Positions 34,618 to 42,765 of a stretch of DNA of 64,000 nucleotides are shown here, in pieces. The stretch's first letter is position 1. Each line of letters starts with the position of its first letter. This DNA comes from Gemmobacter denitrificans (GTDB lineage: Bacteria > Pseudomonadota > Alphaproteobacteria > Rhodobacterales > Rhodobacteraceae), in contig NZ_JBALHR010000003.1 of NCBI RefSeq assembly GCF_036964905.1, positions 248,001-312,000 on the forward strand, read 5' to 3'. Made by a program: the position numbers and the translations under genes. Below the pieces are notes generated by a model. That model worked only from the letters and a program-made list of their open reading frames with translations. It was not told where the DNA came from and did not search any database.

Positions 34618-35538
34618 CTATCTGTTCATGCCGCCACTGGCCTGCGGGCGCGATCGCGACTCCAGCACCGGCTGGTTTTCCGACACATTGGCCCGGGCCT
34701 CGCGCCCGACGATATACAGCCCCGATGCGATGATGACCGCGGCCCCGGCCAGCGTCCAGCCATCCGGGGTTTCGTCGAAGATCAACGCACCATAGATCGT
34801 GGCCCAGATCATCTGCGAATACTGCATGGGCGCGACGATCACCGCCTCGGCCCGGCGATAGGCCGCGATGATCAGCAGCGAAGCTACAAAGCCAAAGGCC
34901 GCGACAATGCCCAACATGCCAAGATGGGCAATCGGCATCGGGCGATAGACATAGGGCAGCGCCGCACCGAGCACGACAAAATTTGCCACCATCGGATACA
35001 GCAACAGCGCGACAGATCGTTCTTTCGCGCCGATCTTGCGCACGATGACCGATGCGAAAGAGGCAGCGACTGCCGCAGTCAGCGCCGCGATATGGCCAAG
35101 ACCAAAGGCCCCGGCGCCAGGGCGCAGCACGATCAGAACCCCGATCAACCCGGCTACCACCGCCAGCCCGCGCCGGATACCGACCTTTTCCCCCAGAACC
35201 GGAATGGCCAGCAGCGTGATGAGCAGGGGGGCCGCAAAGAGGATTGCATAGGTCTGCGCCAGAGGCAGAACCGAAAAGGCGTAAAAGGCAGAAACGCCGG
35301 TGATCACCGTGGCCAGGGCGCGCAAGGCGGTCCAACCCGGATGCACCGGGCGCAAATGTCCGTCAGTCCGGTCATTCATCAGCATGATGGTGACCAGCGG
35401 AAAGCTGAGCAGACCCGCGAAAAAGATGATCTGGATGGCGTGATATTCCGCGCCCAGAAATTTCACCACCACGTCATGGGTGGCATAAATGGCAAAAGCA
35501 AGCAGCGCGAGCAGGGCGCCCCGGACATTCGGGCTCAT
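34618..35538 (-). CDS. DMT superfamily (EamA) transporter
   Basis: A protein of 306 residues with ten membrane helices arranged as two EamA repeats (ALLALLAFAIYATHDVVVKF; GFVASLLIIAAYRRAEAVIV, PMQYSQMIWATIYGALIFDE). The ATG at 35538 is preferred over a TTG two codons upstream. EamA exporters move amino acids, purines or other metabolites; this one is of the Rhodobacterales type with PMQYSQMIWA in the second repeat. It is monocistronic and convergent with the DUF188 gene. Confidence 0.85.
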   Translation of the reverse strand: MSPNVRGALLALLAFAIYATHDVVVKFLGAEYHAIQIIFFAGLLSFPLVTIMLMNDRTDGHLRPVHPGWTALRALATVITGVSAFYAFSVLPLAQTYAILFAAPLLITLLAIPVLGEKVGIRRGLAVVAGLIGVLIVLRPGAGAFGLGHIAALTAAVAASFASVIVRKIGAKERSVALLLYPMVANFVVLGAALPYVYRPMPIAHLGMLGIVAAFGFVASLLIIAAYRRAEAVIVAPMQYSQMIWATIYGALIFDETPDGWTLAGAAVIIASGLYIVGREARANVSENQPVLESRSRPQASGGMNR

Positions 35539-35620
35539 GATCAAAACCTGTGGGAATAGCGGCCAATGTTGGCGCTATCATCTTCGCAGAAAGCGACAGA
35601 AGGCTCAATGACCCGCGCAG

Positions 35621-35648
35621 CAAAAAGGCCCGCAGGAACGCGGGCCTT
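35621..35648 (-). terminator. Intrinsic terminator of the DUF2167 gene
   Basis: AAGGCCCGC-aggaac-GCGGGCCTT forms a nine-base stem followed on the minus strand by TTTTTGC. It lies 36 bases after the DUF2167 stop. Confidence 0.88.
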
Positions 35649-35683
35649 GGGGCGTGATTGGACGCAACTCTGCCGGTGCCGGT

Positions 35684-36613
35684 TCAGGCTGATCCGTCCT
35701 CGGTGCGTTTCTTGAACAGCAGGTTTTTCGCCCAGATCAGCGGCAACAGCAGAAGGAACCACCCCTTCTTCAGCAAGGCCAATGCCACGACCAGCAAGCC
35801 TGTCTTGGCTGCGACCTTTGTGGCGATCAACCCGCCAATTCCAACAGCAGCAACGGTATCGACGCCTGGCTGAAAATCAGAGTAGCGCGCACCGGTATCG
35901 AAATTGATCATGTCCATGATGGAAGGCGCAGCCTTCTGCACTTCCGGCAAAAGGGCCATGCTGGCAATGAAGTTGGCCACAAGCACGCCGTGTCGGCCCA
36001 GAATGCGGATGTTGTAATTCAGTGTATTGCCTTCGGTATCGCTGAATTTCAGTTCCTTGGCCCAATGCAGTTTGTGATGTGCGGCATCATAGGCGGGTGG
36101 CACGGCCCAGCCGATCACCGAAACCGTCGGATACCCGTTGCTTTGCCGAAGCTCATTCTCGCTACGGGTTTCCTCTTGCATCGTTGCCAGCAACGCATCG
36201 GGATCAAGCTCGGCCGCCTCTTCGTCCGAGACATAGCCCATCGGATCATAAGTCAGTTCCACGGCCCATGCTTCGTCAAACGGGCTGGATTTGCCTGGAA
36301 AGATCATGCCGAGCGTTTGCGGCGAAGGAGGGTTGCCCCAGAGCGTTTCTATGACGTATTTGGCATCCTCTGCGTCCAGCGCATAAACATCCGGGGTCAG
36401 TGCAAGTGTGGCTTTGCCACCGGGCAGCGGCAAAGTGCCATGACGCAATTCAATCTGGCCGGCTCTGGTTGCAATCTCGGCGGGAAGACGATCCTTCAGA
36501 TCGGGAAACGCCTCGAACAGGGTTTCGGCGGTTGCAGGGAAAGCCATGGCCATCAAAAGGCCGGCAGCAAGAGACAGATTTCGCATCATGCACCACAAAG
36601 TAACGGGCCTCAT
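35684..36613 (-). CDS. DUF2167 family membrane protein
   Basis: A protein of 309 residues from the ATG at 36613, which has AGAGGGG upstream; Met9 and Met10 are alternatives. A signal peptide (LAAGLLMAMAFPATAE) is followed by a periplasmic domain with DUF2167 features (GKSSPFDEAWAVELTYDPMG, YPTVSVIGWAVPPAYDAAHH, LNYNIRILGRHGVLVANFIA) and C-terminal membrane helices (LLVVALALLKKGWFLLLLPL). The biochemical function is not known; relatives are stress-linked membrane proteins. It ends in a good terminator and is a single-gene unit. Confidence 0.88.
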   Translation of the reverse strand: MRPVTLWCMMRNLSLAAGLLMAMAFPATAETLFEAFPDLKDRLPAEIATRAGQIELRHGTLPLPGGKATLALTPDVYALDAEDAKYVIETLWGNPPSPQTLGMIFPGKSSPFDEAWAVELTYDPMGYVSDEEAAELDPDALLATMQEETRSENELRQSNGYPTVSVIGWAVPPAYDAAHHKLHWAKELKFSDTEGNTLNYNIRILGRHGVLVANFIASMALLPEVQKAAPSIMDMINFDTGARYSDFQPGVDTVAAVGIGGLIATKVAAKTGLLVVALALLKKGWFLLLLPLIWAKNLLFKKRTEDGSA

Positions 36614-36684
36614 GTGCCCCTCTCTATGCTACTTTCAGTTGCATATACGGACAAGCCCACTCAAAAAAAGTGTCATGCGCGGCG

Positions 36685-36716
36685 CTGATCGCGTCACCCA
36701 TGGGTGACGCGATCAG
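36685..36716. repeat. Perfect 32-bp palindrome in an intergenic region
   Basis: Arms CTGATCGCGTCACCCA and TGGGTGACGCGATCAG are exact reverse complements with no spacer. It lies between the DUF2167 start and the isochorismatase-like stop, both on the minus strand. A seven-base A run at 36663-36669 lies 15 bases to its left (T run on the minus strand), a little far for a canonical terminator. It could be a dimer binding site or a terminator variant. Confidence 0.9.
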
Positions 36717-36869
36717 GGGCGTCTGATCCAGCCGGACTGTGGTGTTGACGGTGGCCGCTGGAGTGGCTGTTGCGCATGTCCGCAGTCCAGCCGTGAACCA
36801 AAACCGATCTGGCTTGACAAAGACGTGCCGACCTGAAGGGTCATTCACCACATCAGCATGAAAGACCGC

Positions 36870-37490
36870 TTAGCGCAGAGCCACCCCGTGCGTGGCCATC
36901 TGGCGCTCTGCCCGTTCACTTGGTGCGGCAGACAGAGTGCCCCCCTCCACAACAGTGACATCATAGCCACGGTTTCGGGCGGCCAGCGCGGTCTTCAAGA
37001 CACAGTAGTTCAGGTCAAGCCCAGCGATGCGCAGCTGTCCAACGCCAAGACTGGCCAATAGCGCATCAAGCGCGCCGGTTTCGAAAGCGTCCTGCACCCG
37101 TTTGACAAGAACGTGGTCGGCCAAGCCCGCAAATGGCTCGGCCAGTTCGGTGCCCTTGCTGCCTTCAATCGCCTGGCCCTTCATGGCCAAGCGCGCGATG
37201 GCTTTGGTCGACGGGATCGACCATTCCTGACGCACCGCGACAATGTGATGGCCCTGCGCCTTTGCAGCGTCGATCTCCCGCAGGATTGCATCCTTGGTAG
37301 AGTGCTTGGCCGCGTCGGAATATGGTCCGTGATCCCAGAACACAGATTGAAGGTCGATGAGCAGCAGGGCTTGCTTTCCCCGCTCACCAATCGGCTTTCC
37401 GCGACTGACAGCACCGATTTTCCAGATGCCAAAGGCAAGCCAGATTATGCCCAGAGCTACAGCGGAGGCGAGCAGATATCCAAAGATCAT
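36870..37490 (-). CDS. Membrane-anchored isochorismatase-like cysteine hydrolase
   Basis: A protein of 206 residues. An N-terminal membrane helix (MIFGYLLASAVALGIIWLAF) precedes the isochorismatase fold with the catalytic triad in place: Asp in LLLIDLQ, Lys in HVLVKRVQDAFETG and Cys in GLDLNYCVLKTALAA. The soluble family hydrolyses amides or vinyl ethers; anchoring is unusual. It overlaps the MarR gene by four bases (ATGA), so the two form an operon and the regulator probably senses its substrate. Codon choice is visibly less GC-biased than in neighbouring housekeeping genes. Confidence 0.85.
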   Translation of the reverse strand: MIFGYLLASAVALGIIWLAFGIWKIGAVSRGKPIGERGKQALLLIDLQSVFWDHGPYSDAAKHSTKDAILREIDAAKAQGHHIVAVRQEWSIPSTKAIARLAMKGQAIEGSKGTELAEPFAGLADHVLVKRVQDAFETGALDALLASLGVGQLRIAGLDLNYCVLKTALAARNRGYDVTVVEGGTLSAAPSERAERQMATHGVALR

Positions 37491-37933
37491 TCTGCGTCCC
37501 CCGCAAGGTCTTTCAATTTCCCGGTCACGGCGAGCACGATGTTCAAGGCCGCCGCGATGTCTTCATCACTCAAGTCCTTGCCGATCATCTGCATAACCGC
37601 CAGTTCCCTGCCGATGATGTCATCGATCAGTTCGCTGCCCAGATCGGTGAGCCCGAAAAGCGGTGAACGCTTGTGGCGTGGATTGGCCCGTTGCTCAACG
37701 AAACCGCCAGCGAGTGTTTCGTTCACCATCAACTGCACGTATTGCCGTTTGATTTCGAGCCGGGCTGCAATCTCCGGGACCGTTTGGTCCCCGTGCCGCC
37801 GCAGAATTTCCAGGATAGCGCGCATGCGAACGGTAAGTCTGGTTCCCCTAAGCCCGTTCTCAACGCAGGTTTCGGCCGCCTGCATCAAGGGGCGTGACAT
37901 CCAGACAAGGTTATGAAGATGATGTTCTTTCAT
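37487..37933 (-). CDS. MarR family transcriptional regulator
   Basis: A protein of 148 residues starting at the ATG at 37931-37933 (MKEHHLHNLVWMSRPLMQAA); a start five codons earlier would run into the operator. The winged helix is seen in RLTVRMRAILEILRRHGDQT, VPEIAARLEIKRQYVQLMVN and RHKRSPLFGLTDLG. It is translationally coupled to the isochorismatase-like gene. Two identical-type palindromes begin three bases upstream of its start codon, strong evidence for autoregulation. Confidence 0.9.
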   Translation of the reverse strand: MKEHHLHNLVWMSRPLMQAAETCVENGLRGTRLTVRMRAILEILRRHGDQTVPEIAARLEIKRQYVQLMVNETLAGGFVEQRANPRHKRSPLFGLTDLGSELIDDIIGRELAVMQMIGKDLSDEDIAAALNIVLAVTGKLKDLAGDAE

Positions 37934-37935
37934 GA

Positions 37936-37952
37936 TGACATTGTACATGTCA
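37936..37952. promoter_or_regulatory. MarR operator 1 (TGACAT-N5-ATGTCA)
   Basis: TGACATTGTACATGTCA is a palindrome with six-base arms directly upstream of the marR start codon. It matches operator 2 in arms and spacing. Confidence 0.8.
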
Positions 37953-37955
37953 AAA

Positions 37956-37972
37956 TGACATTTGCAATGTCA
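37956..37972. promoter_or_regulatory. MarR operator 2 (TGACAT-N5-ATGTCA)
   Basis: TGACATTTGCAATGTCA has the same arms as operator 1. The centres are 20 bases apart, about two helical turns, so two dimers could bind on the same DNA face. Confidence 0.8.
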
Positions 37973-38242
37973 ATAAATGAGGTGTCGTCATGTGGCCGCA
38001 TCGGTGCCCTTGTCTTGTGTGACGACACAAGGATGAAGCTCGCGTTAACACCCTGAGGGGAAGCTGCATTACTATTGCGAGCAGGCAAGACGGTCGCGCT
38101 GCTCGGCCGCAACTGTCAGACAAAGGCGACCAGAGGAGTGCCAAGGGCAAAGTGGTATCATTGCGGACGAAGCGGTCGTTGCCTGTCTAAGCCTGCTGAG
38201 GCAAAGTTGGATTGAGCGTCGCGGTTGCAAGGAGAATCCGGA
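37973..38242. other. Non-coding stretch between marR and the Imm8 gene
   Basis: With the operators this leaves over 300 bases without a gene. It holds two overlapping, mutually exclusive inverted repeats: GTGTCGTCA (37982-37990) with TGACGACAC (38020-38028), and CTTGTGT (38014-38020) with ACACAAG (38025-38031). The remainder shows no gene I can support, and its composition is mixed, consistent with a recombination scar. Confidence 0.45.
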
Positions 38243-38653
38243 ATGAAGGCCAGAGTGATGAGCCTAGACATCCAAGGTACACACGGTGAAGCCTATTGGC
38301 CCGAGAACCGGGAGTATTTCTGCGCTCTTTTGGACATCACAATCGGCCCTAGCGAAGGTGACGCGGGTGATATCTTCCAAGCGACGGTGTGCTCGCCATC
38401 ATGGTTTGCAGACAACGTCCTGAAAACGTGGCGCGAAGATCCAACGCACGAGTATGTCGAACCTGCTCCGCAGTTTGGCAGGCACTACCTCTTTGCCAAT
38501 ACATTTGATGAAGAGACCATTCGATCTGCCGTCGAGAAATGGGTCGGAGACCAAGCCGCTGGTGATTGGCCGACGTTGGCTCAACGTCTCTCACGCAATT
38601 TGGCATGGGAGTTTGAGGATTACCAACCCTACCAAGAAGACGCGAGCGGGTAG
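38243..38653 (+). CDS. Imm8 family immunity protein, orphan
   Basis: A protein of 136 residues starting at the ATG at 38243 behind AAGGAGA. It matches the Imm8 pattern from memory of the family: an N-terminal MKARVMSLDIQG, a YFCALLDITIGPSEGDAGDI core, ATVCSPSWFADN, FGRHYLFANTFDEETI and the C-terminal WPTLAQRLSRNLAWEFEDYQ. Imm8 proteins neutralise nuclease or other toxins of polymorphic or contact-dependent systems. No toxin gene is beside it, so it may protect against toxins of competitors. Base composition is clearly lower in G+C than the flanking leuB and upstream genes, a sign of transfer. Confidence 0.8.
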   Translation: MKARVMSLDIQGTHGEAYWPENREYFCALLDITIGPSEGDAGDIFQATVCSPSWFADNVLKTWREDPTHEYVEPAPQFGRHYLFANTFDEETIRSAVEKWVGDQAAGDWPTLAQRLSRNLAWEFEDYQPYQEDASG

Positions 38654-38771
38654 TCTGATTGTCCGCACTGGGCTCAACTGTAGATAATCCGCGACCTTGA
38701 ATGGCCCGTGGGATTTGTCGGAAAACCACGTCCATCTTGCAAGCCTTGGTGGCGTCATTCCTGCCACGAGA

Positions 38772-38800
38772 GGGCCGAGCGGGGATCGCCCGCTCGGCCC
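38772..38800 (-). terminator. Hairpin after leuB
   Basis: GGGCCGAGCGGG and CCCGCTCGGCCC form a perfect 12-base stem with loop GATCG, starting seven bases after the leuB stop on the minus strand. No T run follows, so termination may be partial or Rho-assisted. Confidence 0.65.
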
Positions 38801-38807
38801 ATAGCTC

Positions 38808-39914
38808 TTACAGGCTCGCGTCCAGCGCGGCGATGATGGCATCGCCCATGGCGGAGGTCGAAACCGGGGTGCCACCCTCGGGGCCCATCAGGTCGGCGGT
38901 GCGGACGCCATCGGCGAGGACTTTCTCGACCGCTTTTTCCAGACGGGTGGCTTCGGCACCCAGATCGAAGCTGTAGCGCAGCGCCATGGCGAAGCTGAGC
39001 ACGCAGGCGATGGGGTTGGCCTTGCCCTGGCCCGCGATATCGGGGGCGGAGCCGTGGACGGGCTCATAGAGGGCTTTCGGGCGGCCATTCGCCATCGGCG
39101 CGCCGAGCGAGGCGGAGGGCAGCATGCCGAGCGAGCCGGTCAGCATGGCGGCAGCATCCGACAGCAGGTCGCCGAACAGGTTGTCGGTCACGATGACGTC
39201 AAACTGCTTGGGCCAGCGGCAGAGCTGCATGGCGCCCGCATCGGCATACATATGCGACAGCGCGACATCCGGGTATTCCTTGTCATGCACTTCCTGCACG
39301 ACCTGACGCCACAGGATGCCGGATTCCATCACATTGGCCTTCTCCATCGAGCAGACCTTGTTGCCGCGCTTGCGGGCCAGTTCAAAGGCCGACCGCGCGA
39401 CACGGGCGATCTCGGATTCGGTATAGCGTTGGGTGTTGATGCCCACACGCTCATTGCCTTCGGTGAAGATGCCGCGGGGTTCGCCGAAATAGACGCCGGA
39501 GGTCAGTTCGCGCACGATCATGATATCCAGACCGGCGACGACCTCTTTCTTGAGCGAGGAGAAATCGGCCAGCGCGTCAAAGCATTGGGCCGGGCGCAGG
39601 TTGGAGAAGAGGTCCATCTCCTTGCGCAGGCGAAGCAGGCCCCGCTCAGGCTTCACGCTGAAATCCAGATTGTCATATTGCGGGCCGCCCACGGCACCCA
39701 GCAGCACGCAATCCACCGCTTGCGCCTTGGCCATGGTGTCATCATGCAGCGGCGTGCCGTGCTTGTCATAGGCGCAGCCGCCGACCAGATCTTCGCTGAC
39801 GTCAAAGGCGATGCCGCGCTTGGCGTCATACCAACCGATGATCTTTTTCACCTCGGCCATGACTTCGGGGCCGATGCCGTCGCCGGCAAGGATGAGGATG
39901 GAAGGATTGGCCAC
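38808..39914 (-). CDS. leuB: 3-isopropylmalate dehydrogenase
   Basis: A protein of 368 residues, typical for LeuB, when started at the GTG at 39914 (ANPSILILAGDGIGPEVMAE) with GGGAG upstream. The family signature DNLFGDLLSDAAAMLTGSLG, ERGLLRLRKEMDLFSNLRPA and ELTSGVYFGEPRGI are present. It performs the oxidative decarboxylation step of leucine synthesis with NAD. It is the last leu gene of the minus-strand locus; two unrelated genes separate it from leuD. Confidence 0.95.
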   Translation of the reverse strand: MANPSILILAGDGIGPEVMAEVKKIIGWYDAKRGIAFDVSEDLVGGCAYDKHGTPLHDDTMAKAQAVDCVLLGAVGGPQYDNLDFSVKPERGLLRLRKEMDLFSNLRPAQCFDALADFSSLKKEVVAGLDIMIVRELTSGVYFGEPRGIFTEGNERVGINTQRYTESEIARVARSAFELARKRGNKVCSMEKANVMESGILWRQVVQEVHDKEYPDVALSHMYADAGAMQLCRWPKQFDVIVTDNLFGDLLSDAAAMLTGSLGMLPSASLGAPMANGRPKALYEPVHGSAPDIAGQGKANPIACVLSFAMALRYSFDLGAEATRLEKAVEKVLADGVRTADLMGPEGGTPVSTSAMGDAIIAALDASL

Positions 39915-40004
39915 GATCGGGGCTCCCTTGGGCTGCAGATGGATCGTGGCTGGCCTAGCGGTTGCGCGCCACAGGGTCAAGCAGGCTTGGGGGAAATGCG
40001 CAGA

Positions 40005-41165
40005 TCATGGGGCGGGAAGAGCAATATCCACCCAGACCGGATAGTGGCGCGAGGCGGATTGCAGGGCTGCAATCAGCGGGTCGGTGGCTGCGGGCCACAA
40101 GACACCGGCCTCGGTCACCCGCAGATCGGCCGATGGCAGGACATAATCCACCCGCAGCCCACCGGGCCCTTTGGGATAAAATGCCGTATCCAGCGCCGGG
40201 TCGCCCTTGTGGGTGGGTTCCACCCTGCCATGTTCGCCGCGTGGGGCCGGGTCTTGCAGGCGCGGGTCGCCCAGCAGGGCACGCAATGCGCCCGGGCGGC
40301 CTTCGCCATCTTGCGGATCAAGCCCGGCCTCGCCCATCAGGATGAAGGGGGGCTCTGGGGCGGGCGCGGGCAGGGCGCCATCCAGCAGGCGCAGCCAGAA
40401 GGCGGTTTCATCGTGATTGCGCCGTCCGTTGCGGTCTTCCGGCCCGTCAAAGACCGGCGGCGTTGCCGACCAGGCCAGCACCGTGATCGCCCCGCCCTCT
40501 GGCATAAGCACCGGCACTTGCCAATGCCCGGTGCTGGACAGCCGCAGCCCCAACCGTTCCAGCCCCGTCATGTCGGGCGGCAGATCGGCGGCGGGCAGAT
40601 CGGCCCATGGAAAGCCGGAATGATCGACCAGATCGCCCAGCGGCAGGCGGGACAGCAGCGCCATTCCGCCCTGACCGTGAAAACGGCCATAGCCCATGGC
40701 ATCGCGGGCCTCGCCCAGCTTTCCATTGCGGTCCAGATCAAAACCGGTCGGCATCCCGGCATTGGGAGGCGCGGCCAGCCGATAGGGATAACCCGCCCCA
40801 TTCGCTGCAAGCCGGTCGGCCAGCGCCATCAGCGCCGCCGCGGCCATGTCGAAATCAACGCCAGTCAGCAGCAGCACATCGGCATCCAGCGCCACGATCA
40901 CCTGCACCGCCGCATCGACCTGTGCATCGCCTTGCAGGATATCTTCCAGCAGCAGCCCCGGGCCCTTGCGCGTCAGATCGGCGTGCCATGTTGCAAAGCG
41001 CAGGGGCTCGGCCCCGACGGGTGCGGCAAACAGCGCGGCGATCAGGCCGTAAGATAGCCTTCGCCCGCCAGTTCGCCCGCCAGGCGGCGCTTGTCGCGGA
41101 TCATCGCGGCGATCTTGCCCATGGCAATCCCGCGCATGAACAGGCTTGCCGGAAGGAAGGCCCAT
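40005..41165 (-). CDS. Endonuclease/exonuclease/phosphatase-fold protein with altered active site
   Basis: The frame is open for 386 codons from an ATG at 41165, but that start overlaps the upstream gene by 124 bases. A CTG at 41045, at a CTGA overlap with the upstream stop, looks like a mutated ATGA coupling start; the protein then begins near a short signal-like LIAALFAAPVGAEP. The fold is recognisable: LRFATWHADLTRKGPGLLLE, SSTGHWQVPVLM, PVFDGPEDRNGRRNHDETAF, LRVDYVLPSADL and SRHYPVWVDIAL. However, the metal-site Asn of TWN is His, and the usual GDxN reads GEAG. It may be inactive or altered. Location between leuD and leuB appears conserved in relatives. Confidence 0.7.
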   Translation of the reverse strand: MGLPSGKPVHARDCHGQDRRDDPRQAPPGGRTGGRRLSYGLIAALFAAPVGAEPLRFATWHADLTRKGPGLLLEDILQGDAQVDAAVQVIVALDADVLLLTGVDFDMAAAALMALADRLAANGAGYPYRLAAPPNAGMPTGFDLDRNGKLGEARDAMGYGRFHGQGGMALLSRLPLGDLVDHSGFPWADLPAADLPPDMTGLERLGLRLSSTGHWQVPVLMPEGGAITVLAWSATPPVFDGPEDRNGRRNHDETAFWLRLLDGALPAPAPEPPFILMGEAGLDPQDGEGRPGALRALLGDPRLQDPAPRGEHGRVEPTHKGDPALDTAFYPKGPGGLRVDYVLPSADLRVTEAGVLWPAATDPLIAALQSASRHYPVWVDIALPAP

Positions 41166-41938
41166 GCGGTCATCGTCCAGATCAGGGTTTGCGGGGTGGT
41201 CAGCGTTAGCGGCTCGAACCCGGTCGATCCGATCTTGACCACGGCGGGAATAAGGAAGGGCAGCAGGAAGCCAAAGGCGATGTTGATGCGGGCATCCCGT
41301 TCCAGCCTGCTGACCACATCGCCACCGGCTGTCGGATCGAAAGTGGGCAGGTTGACCCAGACATTGAAGGCCCCGGTGGTGGAGGGCCAGCTTTTCAACT
41401 TCAGCAGCAACACGAAGATCGCAAGCCCGATGGCAGAGATGGTATAGGCCATGCCCGCCGCCGTGCGCACCGCGATGACCTGCAGTTCCGATGCGCCATC
41501 CGCCATCATGAGGGTGGCCAGCCGCACCGGCGAATAGGGGAAATCCAGCGCATGACCGATGAGCAGCCCAAGCGCGCTGACAAGGGTGGACAGGGTTGTC
41601 GGCTCTATGCTGGCCTTGCTGATGACGGTCAGGGCAAAAACCGTGAAGAACAGGATCAGAAAGCGCACCCGGTTGAAGGGCGGGGCATCGCGGAATTCTA
41701 CCAGCCCGGGATAGGGGGTCTTGTATTCGGCAAAGGTCAAGGCACCAGCAAACAGCGCGATCAGCGCCACCATCTGCTTGCCATCAGACCCTGCCCCGGG
41801 CAACAGCACTGAAGGCGTGGCGACCAGCACCATCACCAAAAATGCACGCAACGCGGCCCCTGCCAGCCGTGACACCACTTCCCTGCCTTTCTCGCCCCGG
41901 ATGGAAGCGGTGCTTTGCCGCGTCCTTGCTCCGATCAT
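41042..41938 (-). CDS. Conserved membrane protein in the leu locus
   Basis: A protein of 298 residues from the ATG at 41938 (MIGARTRQSTASIRGEKG); the longer frame begins with TTG at 42001. It has about six to seven membrane helices (AFLVMVLVATPSVLLPGAGS, VRFLILFFTVFALTVISKAS, MAYTISAIGLAIFVLLLKLK, FLLPFLIPAVVKIG) and a soluble loop (NVWVNLPTFDPTAGGDVVSR). I do not recognise a named family. It sits between leuD and the nuclease-fold gene and overlaps the latter. The leuD terminator lies between it and leuD, so it has its own promoter. Confidence 0.7.
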   Translation of the reverse strand: MIGARTRQSTASIRGEKGREVVSRLAGAALRAFLVMVLVATPSVLLPGAGSDGKQMVALIALFAGALTFAEYKTPYPGLVEFRDAPPFNRVRFLILFFTVFALTVISKASIEPTTLSTLVSALGLLIGHALDFPYSPVRLATLMMADGASELQVIAVRTAAGMAYTISAIGLAIFVLLLKLKSWPSTTGAFNVWVNLPTFDPTAGGDVVSRLERDARINIAFGFLLPFLIPAVVKIGSTGFEPLTLTTPQTLIWTMTAWAFLPASLFMRGIAMGKIAAMIRDKRRLAGELAGEGYLTA

Positions 41939-42083
41939 GTTCCGCACATTGTGGCGGACTGCCTCAATCTTGCCCAATTTGTGCCTTCTTTCGTCTCGCA
42001 ACGCAACGATCAGATCGATAACACATGGTTAATATGGCGTTTCCTTGGTCAGGGTGTCGCCAGATTGCATCAAGAAAACGATG

Positions 42084-42121
42084 AAAAAAGGGCCACTTGT
42101 GCCTGTGGCAGCAAGTGGCCC
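42084..42121 (-). terminator. Intrinsic terminator of the leuCD operon
   Basis: GGGCCACTTG and CAAGTGGCCC form a ten-base stem with an inner TGCC/GGCA pairing, followed on the minus strand by six T. It begins 26 bases after the leuD stop. Confidence 0.9.
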
Positions 42122-42147
42122 CAAATCTTGTATCTTGCGCAGACGGA

Positions 42148-42753
42148 TCAGAGCCAGGGGCGCTGCGTGGCTGCCTTGGTTTCGAATGCGTCGATGCTGG
42201 CGACCTTTTCCAGCGTCAGGCCGATATCATCAAGGCCGTTCATCAGGCAATGCTTGCGGAAGGGATCGACGTCAAAGCCGAAGCTGACCCCATCCGACGT
42301 GCTGACGGTCTGGCTTTCCAGATCGACCGTCATCCGGGCATTGCCGCCCTTGCGCGCGTCTTCCATCAGCACATCAATGGCGTCTTGCGGCAGGACGATC
42401 GGCAGAATGCCGTTCTTGAAGCAGTTGTTGAAGAAGATATCGGCAAAGCTGGTGGAAATCACGCAGCGGATGCCGAAATCCAGCAGGGCCCAGGGCGCAT
42501 GTTCGCGCGACGAGCCGCAGCCGAAATTGTCGCCTGCCACCAGTATTTCAGCCTTGCGATAGGCCGGCTGGTTCAGCACGAAATCGGCAATCTCGTTGCC
42601 TTCGCGATCATAGCGCATTTCATCGAACAGGTTCTTGCCCAGGCCTGACCGCTGAATGGTCTTCAGGAACTGCTTGGGGATGATCATGTCGGTGTCGATA
42701 TTGACCAGCGGCATGGGCGCCGCGATGCCGGTCAGTTTGGTGAACTTTTCCAT
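42148..42753 (-). CDS. leuD: 3-isopropylmalate dehydratase small subunit
   Basis: A protein of 201 residues, the standard LeuD swivel domain: MPLVNIDTDMIIPKQFLKTI, ILVAGDNFGCGSSREHAPWA and FFNNCFKNGILPIVL. Together with LeuC it isomerises 2-isopropylmalate. It starts 12 bases after leuC, so both are one operon ending in the terminator at 42084. Confidence 0.96.
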   Translation of the reverse strand: MEKFTKLTGIAAPMPLVNIDTDMIIPKQFLKTIQRSGLGKNLFDEMRYDREGNEIADFVLNQPAYRKAEILVAGDNFGCGSSREHAPWALLDFGIRCVISTSFADIFFNNCFKNGILPIVLPQDAIDVLMEDARKGGNARMTVDLESQTVSTSDGVSFGFDVDPFRKHCLMNGLDDIGLTLEKVASIDAFETKAATQRPWL

Positions 42754-42765
42754 TCGTTCCGGTCC

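Noticed and set aside
36624..36851. 75-codon minus-strand frame between DUF2167 and the isochorismatase-like gene
   Set aside because: It spans the 32-bp palindrome, has no ribosome site and no recognisable domain.
39054..41057. 667-codon plus-strand frame
   Set aside because: Antisense shadow of leuB and the nuclease-fold gene, without motifs.
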